Source of the DNA: a bacterium
GTDB lineage: Bacteria > Planctomycetota > SZUA-567
Length of the DNA stretch: 48,602 nt
Assembly: GCA_003245715.1 (NCBI GenBank)
Contig: QKCJ01000053.1
Location: 1-48,602 of the forward strand
Reading direction: 5' to 3'
The notes under the pieces are model-generated. The model was not told where the DNA came from, did no database searches, and saw only the letters and a list, made by a program, of their open reading frames with translations. Shown here in pieces: positions 7,967 to 16,033 of this stretch; the first letter of the stretch is position 1; every line of letters begins with the position of its first letter. A program made the position numbers and the translations under genes.

Positions 7967-8947
7967 TTATTTGGCAGTTGATAAATGGCTGGTGAAGTAA
8001 TCGAGTTTTTTGAGTTGTCTGATTAGCTGCCGGGTCCTGATTGCCGCGCCTTCTGTGTTGAGATGCATGGTGGTGTCATAGAAATATTCTACAGGGAAGA
8101 GATAGTCTGTCGGGTGTCCCAGGACGGTCAGTCCGTTATCTTTAAAATGTTTGCTGAGAGAATTGAAAAACAGGCTGTACTCCCTGGTGTAAAAGCCGGG
8201 GAGTGTTACTGTGTTTGGGAAGGTCAGGATAATGGCGACATTGTTTTCTTTGCCCCAACGGCTGAACTCGATTATCTGGTTGCAACCGTAGTTGTTGAAT
8301 GAATATGAAGCGGGTGCCTGGGTGTCGCCTAGATTGCGGAAGCGTTCGGCCTTATGTCCGGATTTGAAGGTTTCGTCACCATTTTTGTTTAGTGTTTGTG
8401 AAGTGTAAACTCCGCCGGGAGCAGGTTCACGGGGAGGATAGATCAGGTTTTTAAGTGACCTTGCAAAATCAAAGGGGGTAAGTGAAACGAAAATATAGAA
8501 TTGTTCTTCAAGACTGAGTTGTCTGATAAATGGCTTGTCGTAGGAGAGAAAATACATTGTGTTCATGCCGATACCTTCAGACTCCTGAAAGTAAACGCTG
8601 TATTCAAGGGGGAGTATGATAATGTCTCCGGGCTTGGCTACTTCCTTTACTTTATGCAGGATATACTTGACGCCAAGTCCTGCCTGTACGGCGAGGTTTA
8701 CTGACGGGGTGGAAAAGGCTTTCTCGATTTGTGCCGTGTTTATGCCAAAGTGGGCATTACTGCCGCTGGCGATGATAATCTTTTTCCCTTTGACGGATCG
8801 GGCGTAGCTGAGTTTTTTCTTGTAGCATTCATTGATCCAGAGGGTTTCGCTGCCGCTGTCGTAAATAAAATAGGTGATTATATTCAGGCCGATTATGACC
8901 GGCAGAAGAAGGATGAGCAGTAAGCGTACGAATCTCTTGTTTTTCAT
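7967..8947 (-). CDS. SGNH-like membrane-anchored protein, partner of the MBOAT acyltransferase
   Basis: 326 residues with one N-terminal membrane helix (about 8-28). ASGSNAHFGIN (Ser63 in a G-S-N turn) resembles block I of SGNH hydrolases, and DTTMHLN near the end supplies a likely catalytic Asp291/His295 pair, as in AlgJ/AlgX/DltD-type proteins. Such proteins take acyl groups delivered by an MBOAT protein and place them on a polysaccharide. The gene starts 8 bp after the MBOAT gene, so the two form one operon. The end is convergent with the GH42-like gene with only 9 bp between. The specific acceptor polymer is unknown. Confidence 0.65.
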   Translation of the reverse strand: MKNKRFVRLLLILLLPVIIGLNIITYFIYDSGSETLWINECYKKKLSYARSVKGKKIIIASGSNAHFGINTAQIEKAFSTPSVNLAVQAGLGVKYILHKVKEVAKPGDIIILPLEYSVYFQESEGIGMNTMYFLSYDKPFIRQLSLEEQFYIFVSLTPFDFARSLKNLIYPPREPAPGGVYTSQTLNKNGDETFKSGHKAERFRNLGDTQAPASYSFNNYGCNQIIEFSRWGKENNVAIILTFPNTVTLPGFYTREYSLFFNSLSKHFKDNGLTVLGHPTDYLFPVEYFYDTTMHLNTEGAAIRTRQLIRQLKKLDYFTSHLSTAK

Positions 8948-8955
8948 GAAAATGC

Positions 8956-10422
8956 CTAAAAATTAAAGTATAGAAAATCAGTGTTCACTGTGACCATGTT
9001 GGTGAGTGCGAACCAGAATAATATTATTATGAAGATCAGGTGTATATATGTCGGGCGGAATTTCTCCAGGTACTGGTTGGAGTTTTTGAAGAAGACCGCG
9101 ACAATAAAAATAACGATAAGCCAGATTGGGGTGAAGTTGTTGCCGTTAAGCCCGCAAAGCCAGGCAGAATTGAATTGTACGCCGTAGTCGGAGAGAAAAC
9201 CAAGCTTGCCCTGCAGCTTGTCGGTAATCACAATTCCGTTATACCCAAGCATACCCTTCAAGACCTTGCTGGCATCAGACCACTCTTTGGCGCGGAAAAA
9301 AATCCAGGCGATATTGACAAAATTAAAGGTCAGAAACCAGGCGATGACAGCGTTGAGTTTGAGGCCGGTTTTTTGCCAGAGGCGGTGCGTTACGAGGGCG
9401 GCACCGTGCATAAAGCCCCAGAAGATAAAGGTCCACCCCGCACCGTGCCAGATACCGCCGAGAATAAAGGTAATCATCAGATTCAGAAATGTGCGCGCCT
9501 CTCCTTTGCGGTTTCCACCAAGAGGGATGTAGATATAATCACGCAAAAAACGGCTGAGGGTGATATGCCATCTGCGCCAGAAATCCTGAATGTTCCCGGA
9601 TTTGTAGGGCGACCAGAAGTTGAGCGGGAGTTTTATATTGAAGAGAAGCGCGGCGCCGATTGCCATATCGGTATAGCCGCTGAAATCAAAATACAGCTGG
9701 AAGGTGTAAGAGAGAGAGGTCGCCCAGGCTTCAAAAAAAGTCAGCGAGGTTGAGAGGTCAAAACCGGCATTGGCCCAGGGCGCAAACGTATCTGCGATTA
9801 CAACTTTCTTGAATAAACCAAAGGAAAAAATAAATAAGCCCCTGCCGATATTCTGATAATTAATTACCTTGTTTCTGGCATTGGCAAACTGCGGCATCAT
9901 CTCCTTGTGGTGGACAATGGGGCCGGCGATGAGTTGGGGAAAGAAGGTGACAAAAATGGTGTAATTCAGGAAGTCATACTCTTTGGTCTCTCCCCGGTAT
10001 GAGTCCACGAGGTAGGCAATTTGCTGAAAGGTGAAGAATGAGATTGCCAGCGGGAGGATAAGGTGGAAGAGCTGGAAATTGGCACCCAGTATATAGTTGA
10101 TGTTGGTAAGGAAAAAATCAAAATACTTGTAATAGCCAAGAAGTCCAAGGTTGCCGGTTACTCCAACGAGTAGGAGCATCCGGCGTGAGATGCCGGTTTT
10201 TACGCGTTGTCTGGCCAGTGATGAGCCGATGGCGTAATTGAAGATTATTGATAGCAGTATCAATGGCAGGTAGTCGATATTCCACCAGCTGTAAAAAAGC
10301 AGGGATGAAACAACGAGTATGCCTTTTGACGCTTCCGTGAGCCGGATACGGTTGAGGTAAAAATAGAGGAAAAACGTAACCGGTAAAAATATAAAAATAA
10401 AAGTGTAGCTGTTGAATAACAA
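8956..10422 (-). CDS. MBOAT-family O-acyltransferase (AlgI-like)
   Basis: About 488 residues with around ten to twelve membrane helices. Hallmarks are YFDFSGYTDMAIGAALLF, FWRRWHITLSRFLRDYIYIPLGG and GGIWHGAGWTFIFWGFMHG, the last carrying the invariant MBOAT histidine. These proteins transfer acetyl groups across the inner membrane to an extracytoplasmic polysaccharide, as AlgI does for alginate. No ATG fits. TTG at 10437 and TTG at 10422 are in frame; the second has GGGTGGGA as Shine-Dalgarno and gives MLFNSYTFIF, the usual N-terminus of this family, so it is preferred. It is followed directly by an SGNH-like partner. A strong TTGCAA-16-TATAAT promoter lies upstream. Confidence 0.92.
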   Translation of the reverse strand: MLFNSYTFIFIFLPVTFFLYFYLNRIRLTEASKGILVVSSLLFYSWWNIDYLPLILLSIIFNYAIGSSLARQRVKTGISRRMLLLVGVTGNLGLLGYYKYFDFFLTNINYILGANFQLFHLILPLAISFFTFQQIAYLVDSYRGETKEYDFLNYTIFVTFFPQLIAGPIVHHKEMMPQFANARNKVINYQNIGRGLFIFSFGLFKKVVIADTFAPWANAGFDLSTSLTFFEAWATSLSYTFQLYFDFSGYTDMAIGAALLFNIKLPLNFWSPYKSGNIQDFWRRWHITLSRFLRDYIYIPLGGNRKGEARTFLNLMITFILGGIWHGAGWTFIFWGFMHGAALVTHRLWQKTGLKLNAVIAWFLTFNFVNIAWIFFRAKEWSDASKVLKGMLGYNGIVITDKLQGKLGFLSDYGVQFNSAWLCGLNGNNFTPIWLIVIFIVAVFFKNSNQYLEKFRPTYIHLIFIIILFWFALTNMVTVNTDFLYFNF

Positions 10423-10460
10423 TTTAATCCCACCCAATAATAAACCCGTTTGACCGGGTA

Positions 10461-10488
10461 ATTATAGGAGATGAAAAGTACATTGCAA
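10461..10488 (-). promoter_or_regulatory. Sigma70-like promoter for the MBOAT/SGNH operon
   Basis: On the minus strand, TTGCAA (10488-10483), 16-bp spacer and a perfect TATAAT (10466-10461). TTGCAA is self-complementary, so the same hexamer could also act as -35 for a plus-strand TATGAT (10507-10512, 18-bp spacer) leading to the serine hydrolase gene. A small ACCCG/CGGGT hairpin at 10444-10459 lies at the expected start. The remainder of 10440-10700 holds nothing recognisable. Confidence 0.5.
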
Positions 10489-10700
10489 TTGTAAAGTATG
10501 TTTGTCTATGATACTCTGGGGCTGGCAGGGTTAGCTGCTGTCTGTTATCGGGTGGGGTATAAACATGGGTAATTTCAGTTATTTGTCTGGCTAGAGCTTG
10601 AAGACTGCGGTGAAAGTATTATACTTTAATGATGGATTTATCGGGAATTTTGCGGTTTTATCGCGCTGAAAAAAATAATTGAAGTCTATAAGGAATTATC

Positions 10701-11846
10701 ATGTCTGTTATGTCTGAGGTCTCTGGTCTTAATCTGAAGCTGGTCAATCTTTTTGCTGAGTTGATTGATAAAGGGTTTGAGCGTGGGGTCGCTTTTGTTC
10801 TTTACCATGAAGGGCAGAAGGTTATTGATATTGCGATGGGGCGCTCTGAAAGTCCTGTCGGGCGCGAGATTGACAGCCGTACTCTTTTTCCGGTCTGCTC
10901 GACGAGTAAAGGCATCACCGCGGCGCTGATAAATATGTTGGCTATGAATGGGCAGGTTGATCTGTCGAGGACTGTCTGCTCATACTGGCCTGAGTTCGGG
11001 GTTAATGGCAAAGCCGGGGTTACGGTTCGTGAAGCCGTGGCGCATATGGCCGGTATCCCCCAGCGTCCTGATTTTGAATCTTTTGAGGAGATTTGCGACT
11101 GGGACAGAACTTGTGCCAAAATCGCGCAGCTTGAGCCGATCTGGACTCCCGGTTCACGCGGACAGTATCACAGCATTAATTATGGCTGGATTGTCGGGGA
11201 GATTTGTGAACGGGCGACGGGGCGCAAATTCAATGACCTTTTGCGGGAGATGATTACCGGGCCTCTGGGGATTTCAGATGAGCTGTACTTTGGCCTTGAT
11301 GCTGCTGCGTTTGGCAGGGCGGTGCATTTTGAGGCGCAACCCAAAGCCAAGGCACAGGTCACAACCGCCCAGGCTCAGGCCACTCAGGTGCCTGGTGACC
11401 TTATGGCTTTTGTCAACCGGGATGATGTGCGCAGGGCCTGTATGCCGGCGGTCAATGGCATGATGACTGCGGGAGCGATTGCCAGATTTTATGCCGCGCT
11501 CATTTGTGAGGTTGACGGGGTGCGCCTGATTGATGAAAAGCAACTTGAAATGGCGACAACCCTGCAGGCATCGGAGAATTCTTTCCCCAGATGTTTTGGC
11601 CACGGTATGGGGCTTGGCTTTGCCCTCAAGGGGCCGGCGGGAAATGCAGGTGCATTCTTCGGGCATGGCGGCGCCGGCGGCTCTGAGGGGATGGCGATAA
11701 AGAATAGCGGCATCTCATTTGGTTTTACCAAAAATCTTTATGACACGCATATTGATGCTCCAAATCATACCCACTGGATGGTGATTAAAGAAGTCTTTGA
11801 CGCTTTCCCTGCGGCGGCTGCTGCCGATGGCGGCTTTTACCGGTAG
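10701..11846 (+). CDS. Serine beta-lactamase-fold hydrolase/esterase (EstB/class C-like)
   Basis: 381 residues of the beta-lactamase/penicillin-binding-protein fold. The nucleophile motif S-x-x-K is at 67-70 (STSK), and Tyr156 in YHSINYG matches the second motif of EstB-type esterases. FGHGGAGGSEG near residue 320 replaces the KTG box. There is no signal peptide, so it is cytoplasmic, which argues against antibiotic resistance and for an esterase or peptidase acting on a small ester or acylated sugar. AAGGA precedes the ATG. Its 3' end overlaps the convergent AraC gene by 10 bp. The substrate is unknown; deacylation of sugars fits the neighbourhood but is inference. Confidence 0.85.
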   Translation: MSVMSEVSGLNLKLVNLFAELIDKGFERGVAFVLYHEGQKVIDIAMGRSESPVGREIDSRTLFPVCSTSKGITAALINMLAMNGQVDLSRTVCSYWPEFGVNGKAGVTVREAVAHMAGIPQRPDFESFEEICDWDRTCAKIAQLEPIWTPGSRGQYHSINYGWIVGEICERATGRKFNDLLREMITGPLGISDELYFGLDAAAFGRAVHFEAQPKAKAQVTTAQAQATQVPGDLMAFVNRDDVRRACMPAVNGMMTAGAIARFYAALICEVDGVRLIDEKQLEMATTLQASENSFPRCFGHGMGLGFALKGPAGNAGAFFGHGGAGGSEGMAIKNSGISFGFTKNLYDTHIDAPNHTHWMVIKEVFDAFPAAAAADGGFYR

Positions 11847-12715
11847 GTTCTGCCGGTATTGTTTTTGACGAATTCCCGCGGTGACATATTGGTATGCTGC
11901 CGGAAGCAGCGGGAAAAATAATTGCTGTCGTTGAAGCCGCAGGCCAGAGCGATTTCAGAGATATTGCCGGCATCACTGGTGAGCATCTGTTTGGCCTGAT
12001 GAATTCTGCAGAAAATAACATAATACATCGGTGAGCAGTTCATGAACTCACGGAACTTCCTGATGAAGTTGGTCCTCGACATATTTGAGATCGCGGCAAG
12101 ATGATCGAGGCTGATCTGATTGCTGAGGTTCTCCTTGATATAATTGATCGCCTGAATCAGGTTTTCATTTTTACATCCGCCCTCCTCATAGCAGCGTGAA
12201 ATATGGACAATCAGTGACATCAGCAGAGCCGTGGAGCTGTAGGCGAAGCCACTGCGCTCTTCTTTCAGTTCGGTAGCTATTTTTTTTGCAAGGTCAGTCG
12301 ATATTTTAAGCTCATACGGATTAAGCTTGAGCGTTGGCGGGATTCCCTGCTCCATCCTTATCTGCGGCTCCTTGACGAAAAAAAGATCATAGCCGGGGAT
12401 ATCCCTGAGATCGTCCCTCTCGATATTGAGATTTTCATTGTTGTATAAAACATCATAATAACAGCAATCGGCAAAGTCGACATAGCCATGTTCGATTGTG
12501 GGATTAATCACAAAAACATCACCGGCGGAGATTTTATGCTCGCGCCCGGCAATATGATGAACGGCTGTTCCCGAGGCTACAATTACCAGTTCATGGAAAA
12601 TGTGGCTGTGCAGATTGTCACCGCCGCATCTTCTTTTTTGCTCAAGAACGGCGATGGAGCTGTTTTTGAAATACTTTGCGTTGTTGTATAATTTCGCCAT
12701 GTTTGTCTCGCGCAT
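11837..12715 (-). CDS. AraC-family transcriptional regulator
   Basis: 292 residues: an N-terminal cupin-like sensing domain (about 20-160, with HSHIFHELVIVASG and PTIEHGYVDF) and a C-terminal double helix-turn-helix (about 195-290, ending in the canonical GFNDSNYFSRCFRQHTNMSPREF). Such proteins usually activate sugar catabolism genes when an oligosaccharide binds the cupin. It is divergent from the GH106-like glycosidase at 12823, its likely target. ATG at 12715 and ATG at 12700 are both possible starts; neither has a strong Shine-Dalgarno. A direct repeat in the divergent region is the probable binding site. Confidence 0.9.
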   Translation of the reverse strand: MRETNMAKLYNNAKYFKNSSIAVLEQKRRCGGDNLHSHIFHELVIVASGTAVHHIAGREHKISAGDVFVINPTIEHGYVDFADCCYYDVLYNNENLNIERDDLRDIPGYDLFFVKEPQIRMEQGIPPTLKLNPYELKISTDLAKKIATELKEERSGFAYSSTALLMSLIVHISRCYEEGGCKNENLIQAINYIKENLSNQISLDHLAAISNMSRTNFIRKFREFMNCSPMYYVIFCRIHQAKQMLTSDAGNISEIALACGFNDSNYFSRCFRQHTNMSPREFVKNNTGRTYR

Positions 12716-12721
12716 TTGGTT

Positions 12722-12749
12722 CGATAATGCTATAATTATAACCGATAAT
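12722..12749. promoter_or_regulatory. Direct-repeat half-sites for the divergent AraC regulator, around its -10
   Basis: CGATAAT occurs at 12722-12728 and 12743-12749, exactly 21 bp apart, the spacing typical of AraC-family half-sites. A perfect minus-strand TATAAT (12740-12735) lies between them, so occupancy would affect expression of the regulator itself. A 7-bp inverted repeat (AATATTA/TAATATT, 12776-12795) lies nearer the GH106-like gene. Confidence 0.5.
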
Positions 12750-12822
12750 TAAGGATTAGGCGAAAAAATTATGGTAATATTAGCATTATAATATTGGTTT
12801 TAGCTGATATAAAGGAAAAAGC

Positions 12823-15800
12823 ATGAATAATCTGTACCCTGAAAATATGAAGAAGCAACTTGATATGGCGGTGTTTAAGAATCCGCCTGCGGTGTACCGT
12901 GGGACACCCTTCTGGAGTTGGAACAACAAGCTTGACAAGCAGCAGCTTTTCAGGCAGATTGAAATTCTAAAAGAGATGGGGTTGGGCGGGGGGCATATGC
13001 ACGCGCGCACAGGCATGGGTACGGAGTATATGTCTGAGGAGTTCCTTGATATCGTTAAGGGCTGTGTCGAGAAATTCAAGAGCGAAGGCATGTTGGGATG
13101 GCTCTATGACGAGGACCGCTGGCCGTCGGGTTTTGCGGGTGGGCTAGTTACCGAGAATGAGGAGTACCGTTCACGTTATCTGTTGTTTACGCCGACTCCT
13201 TATTCTGGCAAGGGAATGGAGGTCTTTAACGGCTCGCGCGCTGGTGGCAATCGGAATGAAAAGGGCGAGCTTTTGTGCCAGTATGCGATCAGGCTTGACG
13301 TTAATGGCTGTCTTGGTTCTTACCGCCAGCTTGAGGCCGGGAGTGCGGTTGATTCTCTGGCTGAAAACGAGGATATGTGGTATCTGTATTGTGAGGTGAG
13401 TGATCCCAGCAGCTGGTTTAATAATCAGTCGTATGCTGATACAATGAACCCGGCGGCGGTCAGGAAGTTTATTGAGGTAACGCACGAGCGGTATTTCAAG
13501 GCTGTTGGAGAGGAGTTCGGTAAGGCGGTTCCGGCGATTTTTACCGATGAGCCGCAGTTCAGCCATAAAAAGCTTCTCAATGACCCCTTCGCTAAAAATG
13601 ATGTTTATCTGCCTTATACCGGTTTATTCCCGCAGGAGTATGCAAAAGAATATTCCGCGGACTTTTTTGCGACCTTCCCCGAGATTGTCTGGGAGCGCGC
13701 GGACAATAAGCCTTCAGTTCACCGTTACCGTTACCATGATTTTATCAGTGAACTCTTTGCCCGGTCATTTGCCGACCAGCTTGGTGACTGGTGTGAGGAC
13801 CATGAGATCTGTCTGACGGGGCATATGATGTCTGAGCGTACTCTTGAGTCACAGACCAATGCCATCGGCGATGCGATGCGCAGTTACCGCAAGTTCCAGT
13901 TGCCGGGTATTGATATTCTCTGCGACCATGATGAGTTCTCAACTGCCAAGCAGGCGCAGAGTGCGGCGCGTCAGTATGGCTGCCCGGGCGTGCTGAGTGA
14001 GCTTTACGGCGTTACCGGCTGGGACTTTGACTTTGCCGGACACAAGCGCCAGGGCGACTGGCAGGCGGCTATGGGGATCACGGTCAGGGTGCAGCATCTG
14101 TCCTGGGTTTCAATGGCTGGTGAAGCCAAGCGCGATTATCCGGCATCAATTTCATATCAGTCTCCGTGGTGGAAAGAGTACCCGATTGTTGAGGACCATT
14201 TTTCCCGGGTCAATGCGGTTCTGTCGCGCGGAAAGCCGGTTTGCCGGGTGGCGATGATTCATCCGATTGAGTCTTTCTGGATTTGTTATGGCCCGGCTTC
14301 CCAGACCTCGGGCGTCAAACAGGATCGTGACACTAATTTTACTAACAGCATTGAGTGGCTTCTCAAGGGGCTGGTTGATTTTGATTTTCTGGCGGAGTCA
14401 CTTCTGCCGGGGCAGGAGGTAGCGGCTGCAGGGAAGAAGCTTAAAGTAGGGGCGATGGAGTATGAGGCGGTGGTTGTTCCGGGGATGAAAACAATCCGCA
14501 GCTCGACCCTGAAGATACTGAAAGATTTTGCGGCCTGCGGTGGCAAGGTTATATTCATGGGCGAAGTTCCTCAGTATGTCGACGTTGAGGAGTCTGCTGA
14601 AGTCAAAAAGTTTGCCGAGAGCTGCGAGGTGATAGAGTTTGCCAAAAACGCTCTTCTTGCGTCGGTTGCCGCTGAAAGGGAATTAAACATAATTGACAGT
14701 TGCGGCAAGCCGGCGGATACGCTGGTTTATCAGCTGCGCGAAGAAGAGGGTTGCCGGTATCTGTTTGTATGTAATACCAATAAGGAAAGAAACTGCAAGG
14801 GGCGCGATTTTACGGTTGAGATTTCAGGCGAGTGGAAGGTTGAGCTGCTTGACACCTTTACTGGTGCTGAGAAATCGGTAGCGGCGCAATATGTTAACGG
14901 TTCGACCAGATTTTCATGGGATGTCTTCTCGCAGTCTCATCTCCTGTTGAAGCTTGTGCCAGGGCGGCAGGAATCGGGTTTGACTTTGACCAACTGCATG
15001 GGAAGCGTGGAAAAATCACTGGCAAAATCGGCAAAGGTTACACTGTCTGAGCCTAATGTCCTCCTGCTTGACCAGGCCAGATGGCGGGTAAACGGCGGGG
15101 AATGGAATAGTCGTGAGGAGATTCTGCGAATTGATAACCTGATCCGCAAACAGCAGGGACGGGGGAATCGTACAGGGCAGATTGCCCAGCCTTGGGTGGA
15201 GAAGCCTGACGCCACAAAACTCTGTGACCTTGAGTTGTTGTTTGATCTTGAGTGTGAAGTCGGCGTTGAGAGTTGCTGCATTGCTCTTGAGCAGCCTGAG
15301 TACACGACAATATTCCTTGACGGCGCGCAGATCTCAATGGGCGATTGCGGCTGGTGGACGGACGAGGCCATCAGGAAAATAGAGCTGGGTAAATTGTCTA
15401 CCGGCAAGCACGAACTGGTCTTGAAAATTGCATACTCTGCGGCAACCAATCTTGAGTGGTGCTATCTTCTTGGTGATTTCGGGGTAAGGCTTATGGGGAC
15501 GAGAGCGGTTATTACTCAAGCCGTTACCGAGCTTTACTTTGCTGACTGGACAACGCAGGGGATGCCTTTTTATTCCGGTAATGTCACTTATCATGTTGAC
15601 TGCGAAGTTGATGAGGATGAGTTCTGTCTCAACATCCCGCATTACAATGGCGCGGCAATTGTTGTCAATGAAGGCGGCAAGCGTGTGGCTGAACTCGCCT
15701 TCGAGCCTTACTCTGCCAGACTTTCGGGGAAAGGCAAGCACAGTTATGATATTGTTGTGCTTGGTACGAGGGGTAATTCCTTTGCTGCTCTGCACTGGGC

Positions 15801-15921
15801 GGGTGCGGGTGCCTGGTATGGCCCGCAGGCCTGGCGGACAGAAGGCGATGACTGGTGCTATGAGTACAAGATTTCGCCGATGGGTATTTTATCAACGCCG
15901 CGAATACATTTTGTCAAGTAA
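12823..15921 (+). CDS. Cytoplasmic GH106-like glycosidase (alpha-L-rhamnosidase type)
   Basis: 1032 residues. The N-terminus (TPFWSWNNKLDKQQLFRQI, GGHMHARTGMG, WLYDEDRWPSGFAGG) is characteristic of the GH106/GHL family of rhamnosidase-like barrels. Conserved acidic motifs are FTDEPQFS (Glu243) and LSELYGVTGWDFDF (Glu393), the likely catalytic pair. About 500-620 is an amidotransferase-like insert and about 740-1030 is a GH2-type sugar-binding beta-sandwich region. There is no signal peptide, so it acts on imported oligosaccharides. AAGGA precedes the ATG. It is divergent from an AraC regulator and ends in a strong terminator. Rhamnosidase activity is the family's known one, but many members are uncharacterised, so the sugar is uncertain. 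Confidence 0.82.
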   Translation: MNNLYPENMKKQLDMAVFKNPPAVYRGTPFWSWNNKLDKQQLFRQIEILKEMGLGGGHMHARTGMGTEYMSEEFLDIVKGCVEKFKSEGMLGWLYDEDRWPSGFAGGLVTENEEYRSRYLLFTPTPYSGKGMEVFNGSRAGGNRNEKGELLCQYAIRLDVNGCLGSYRQLEAGSAVDSLAENEDMWYLYCEVSDPSSWFNNQSYADTMNPAAVRKFIEVTHERYFKAVGEEFGKAVPAIFTDEPQFSHKKLLNDPFAKNDVYLPYTGLFPQEYAKEYSADFFATFPEIVWERADNKPSVHRYRYHDFISELFARSFADQLGDWCEDHEICLTGHMMSERTLESQTNAIGDAMRSYRKFQLPGIDILCDHDEFSTAKQAQSAARQYGCPGVLSELYGVTGWDFDFAGHKRQGDWQAAMGITVRVQHLSWVSMAGEAKRDYPASISYQSPWWKEYPIVEDHFSRVNAVLSRGKPVCRVAMIHPIESFWICYGPASQTSGVKQDRDTNFTNSIEWLLKGLVDFDFLAESLLPGQEVAAAGKKLKVGAMEYEAVVVPGMKTIRSSTLKILKDFAACGGKVIFMGEVPQYVDVEESAEVKKFAESCEVIEFAKNALLASVAAERELNIIDSCGKPADTLVYQLREEEGCRYLFVCNTNKERNCKGRDFTVEISGEWKVELLDTFTGAEKSVAAQYVNGSTRFSWDVFSQSHLLLKLVPGRQESGLTLTNCMGSVEKSLAKSAKVTLSEPNVLLLDQARWRVNGGEWNSREEILRIDNLIRKQQGRGNRTGQIAQPWVEKPDATKLCDLELLFDLECEVGVESCCIALEQPEYTTIFLDGAQISMGDCGWWTDEAIRKIELGKLSTGKHELVLKIAYSAATNLEWCYLLGDFGVRLMGTRAVITQAVTELYFADWTTQGMPFYSGNVTYHVDCEVDEDEFCLNIPHYNGAAIVVNEGGKRVAELAFEPYSARLSGKGKHSYDIVVLGTRGNSFAALHWAGAGAWYGPQAWRTEGDDWCYEYKISPMGILSTPRIHFVK

Positions 15922-15947
15922 TCAGCATATTAATAAATGGCCATTTT

Positions 15948-15990
15948 AAAAAAAGTCCCCCGCAAAATCAGGCAGGGGACTTTTTTTTTT
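15948..15990. terminator. Bidirectional rho-independent terminator
   Basis: A perfect inverted repeat of AAGTCCCC/GGGGACTT type spans 15948-15960 and 15975-15987. It has a 14-nt loop, a run of seven A on the left and ten T on the right. It separates the convergent GH106-like and P-type ATPase genes and should stop transcription from both sides. Confidence 0.92.
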
Positions 15991-16033
15991 GTGTATTGAT
16001 TTGCTGCGGGTCTTGACGGCTTCAAGCCTGATT

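Noticed and set aside
9040..9753. 237-codon plus-strand frame opposite the MBOAT gene
   Set aside because: The minus-strand frame has unmistakable MBOAT motifs; the plus frame is charged and low in structure.
10444..10459. ACCCG/CGGGT hairpin as a riboswitch or terminator
   Set aside because: Only five base pairs and no T-run; no riboswitch core recognised.
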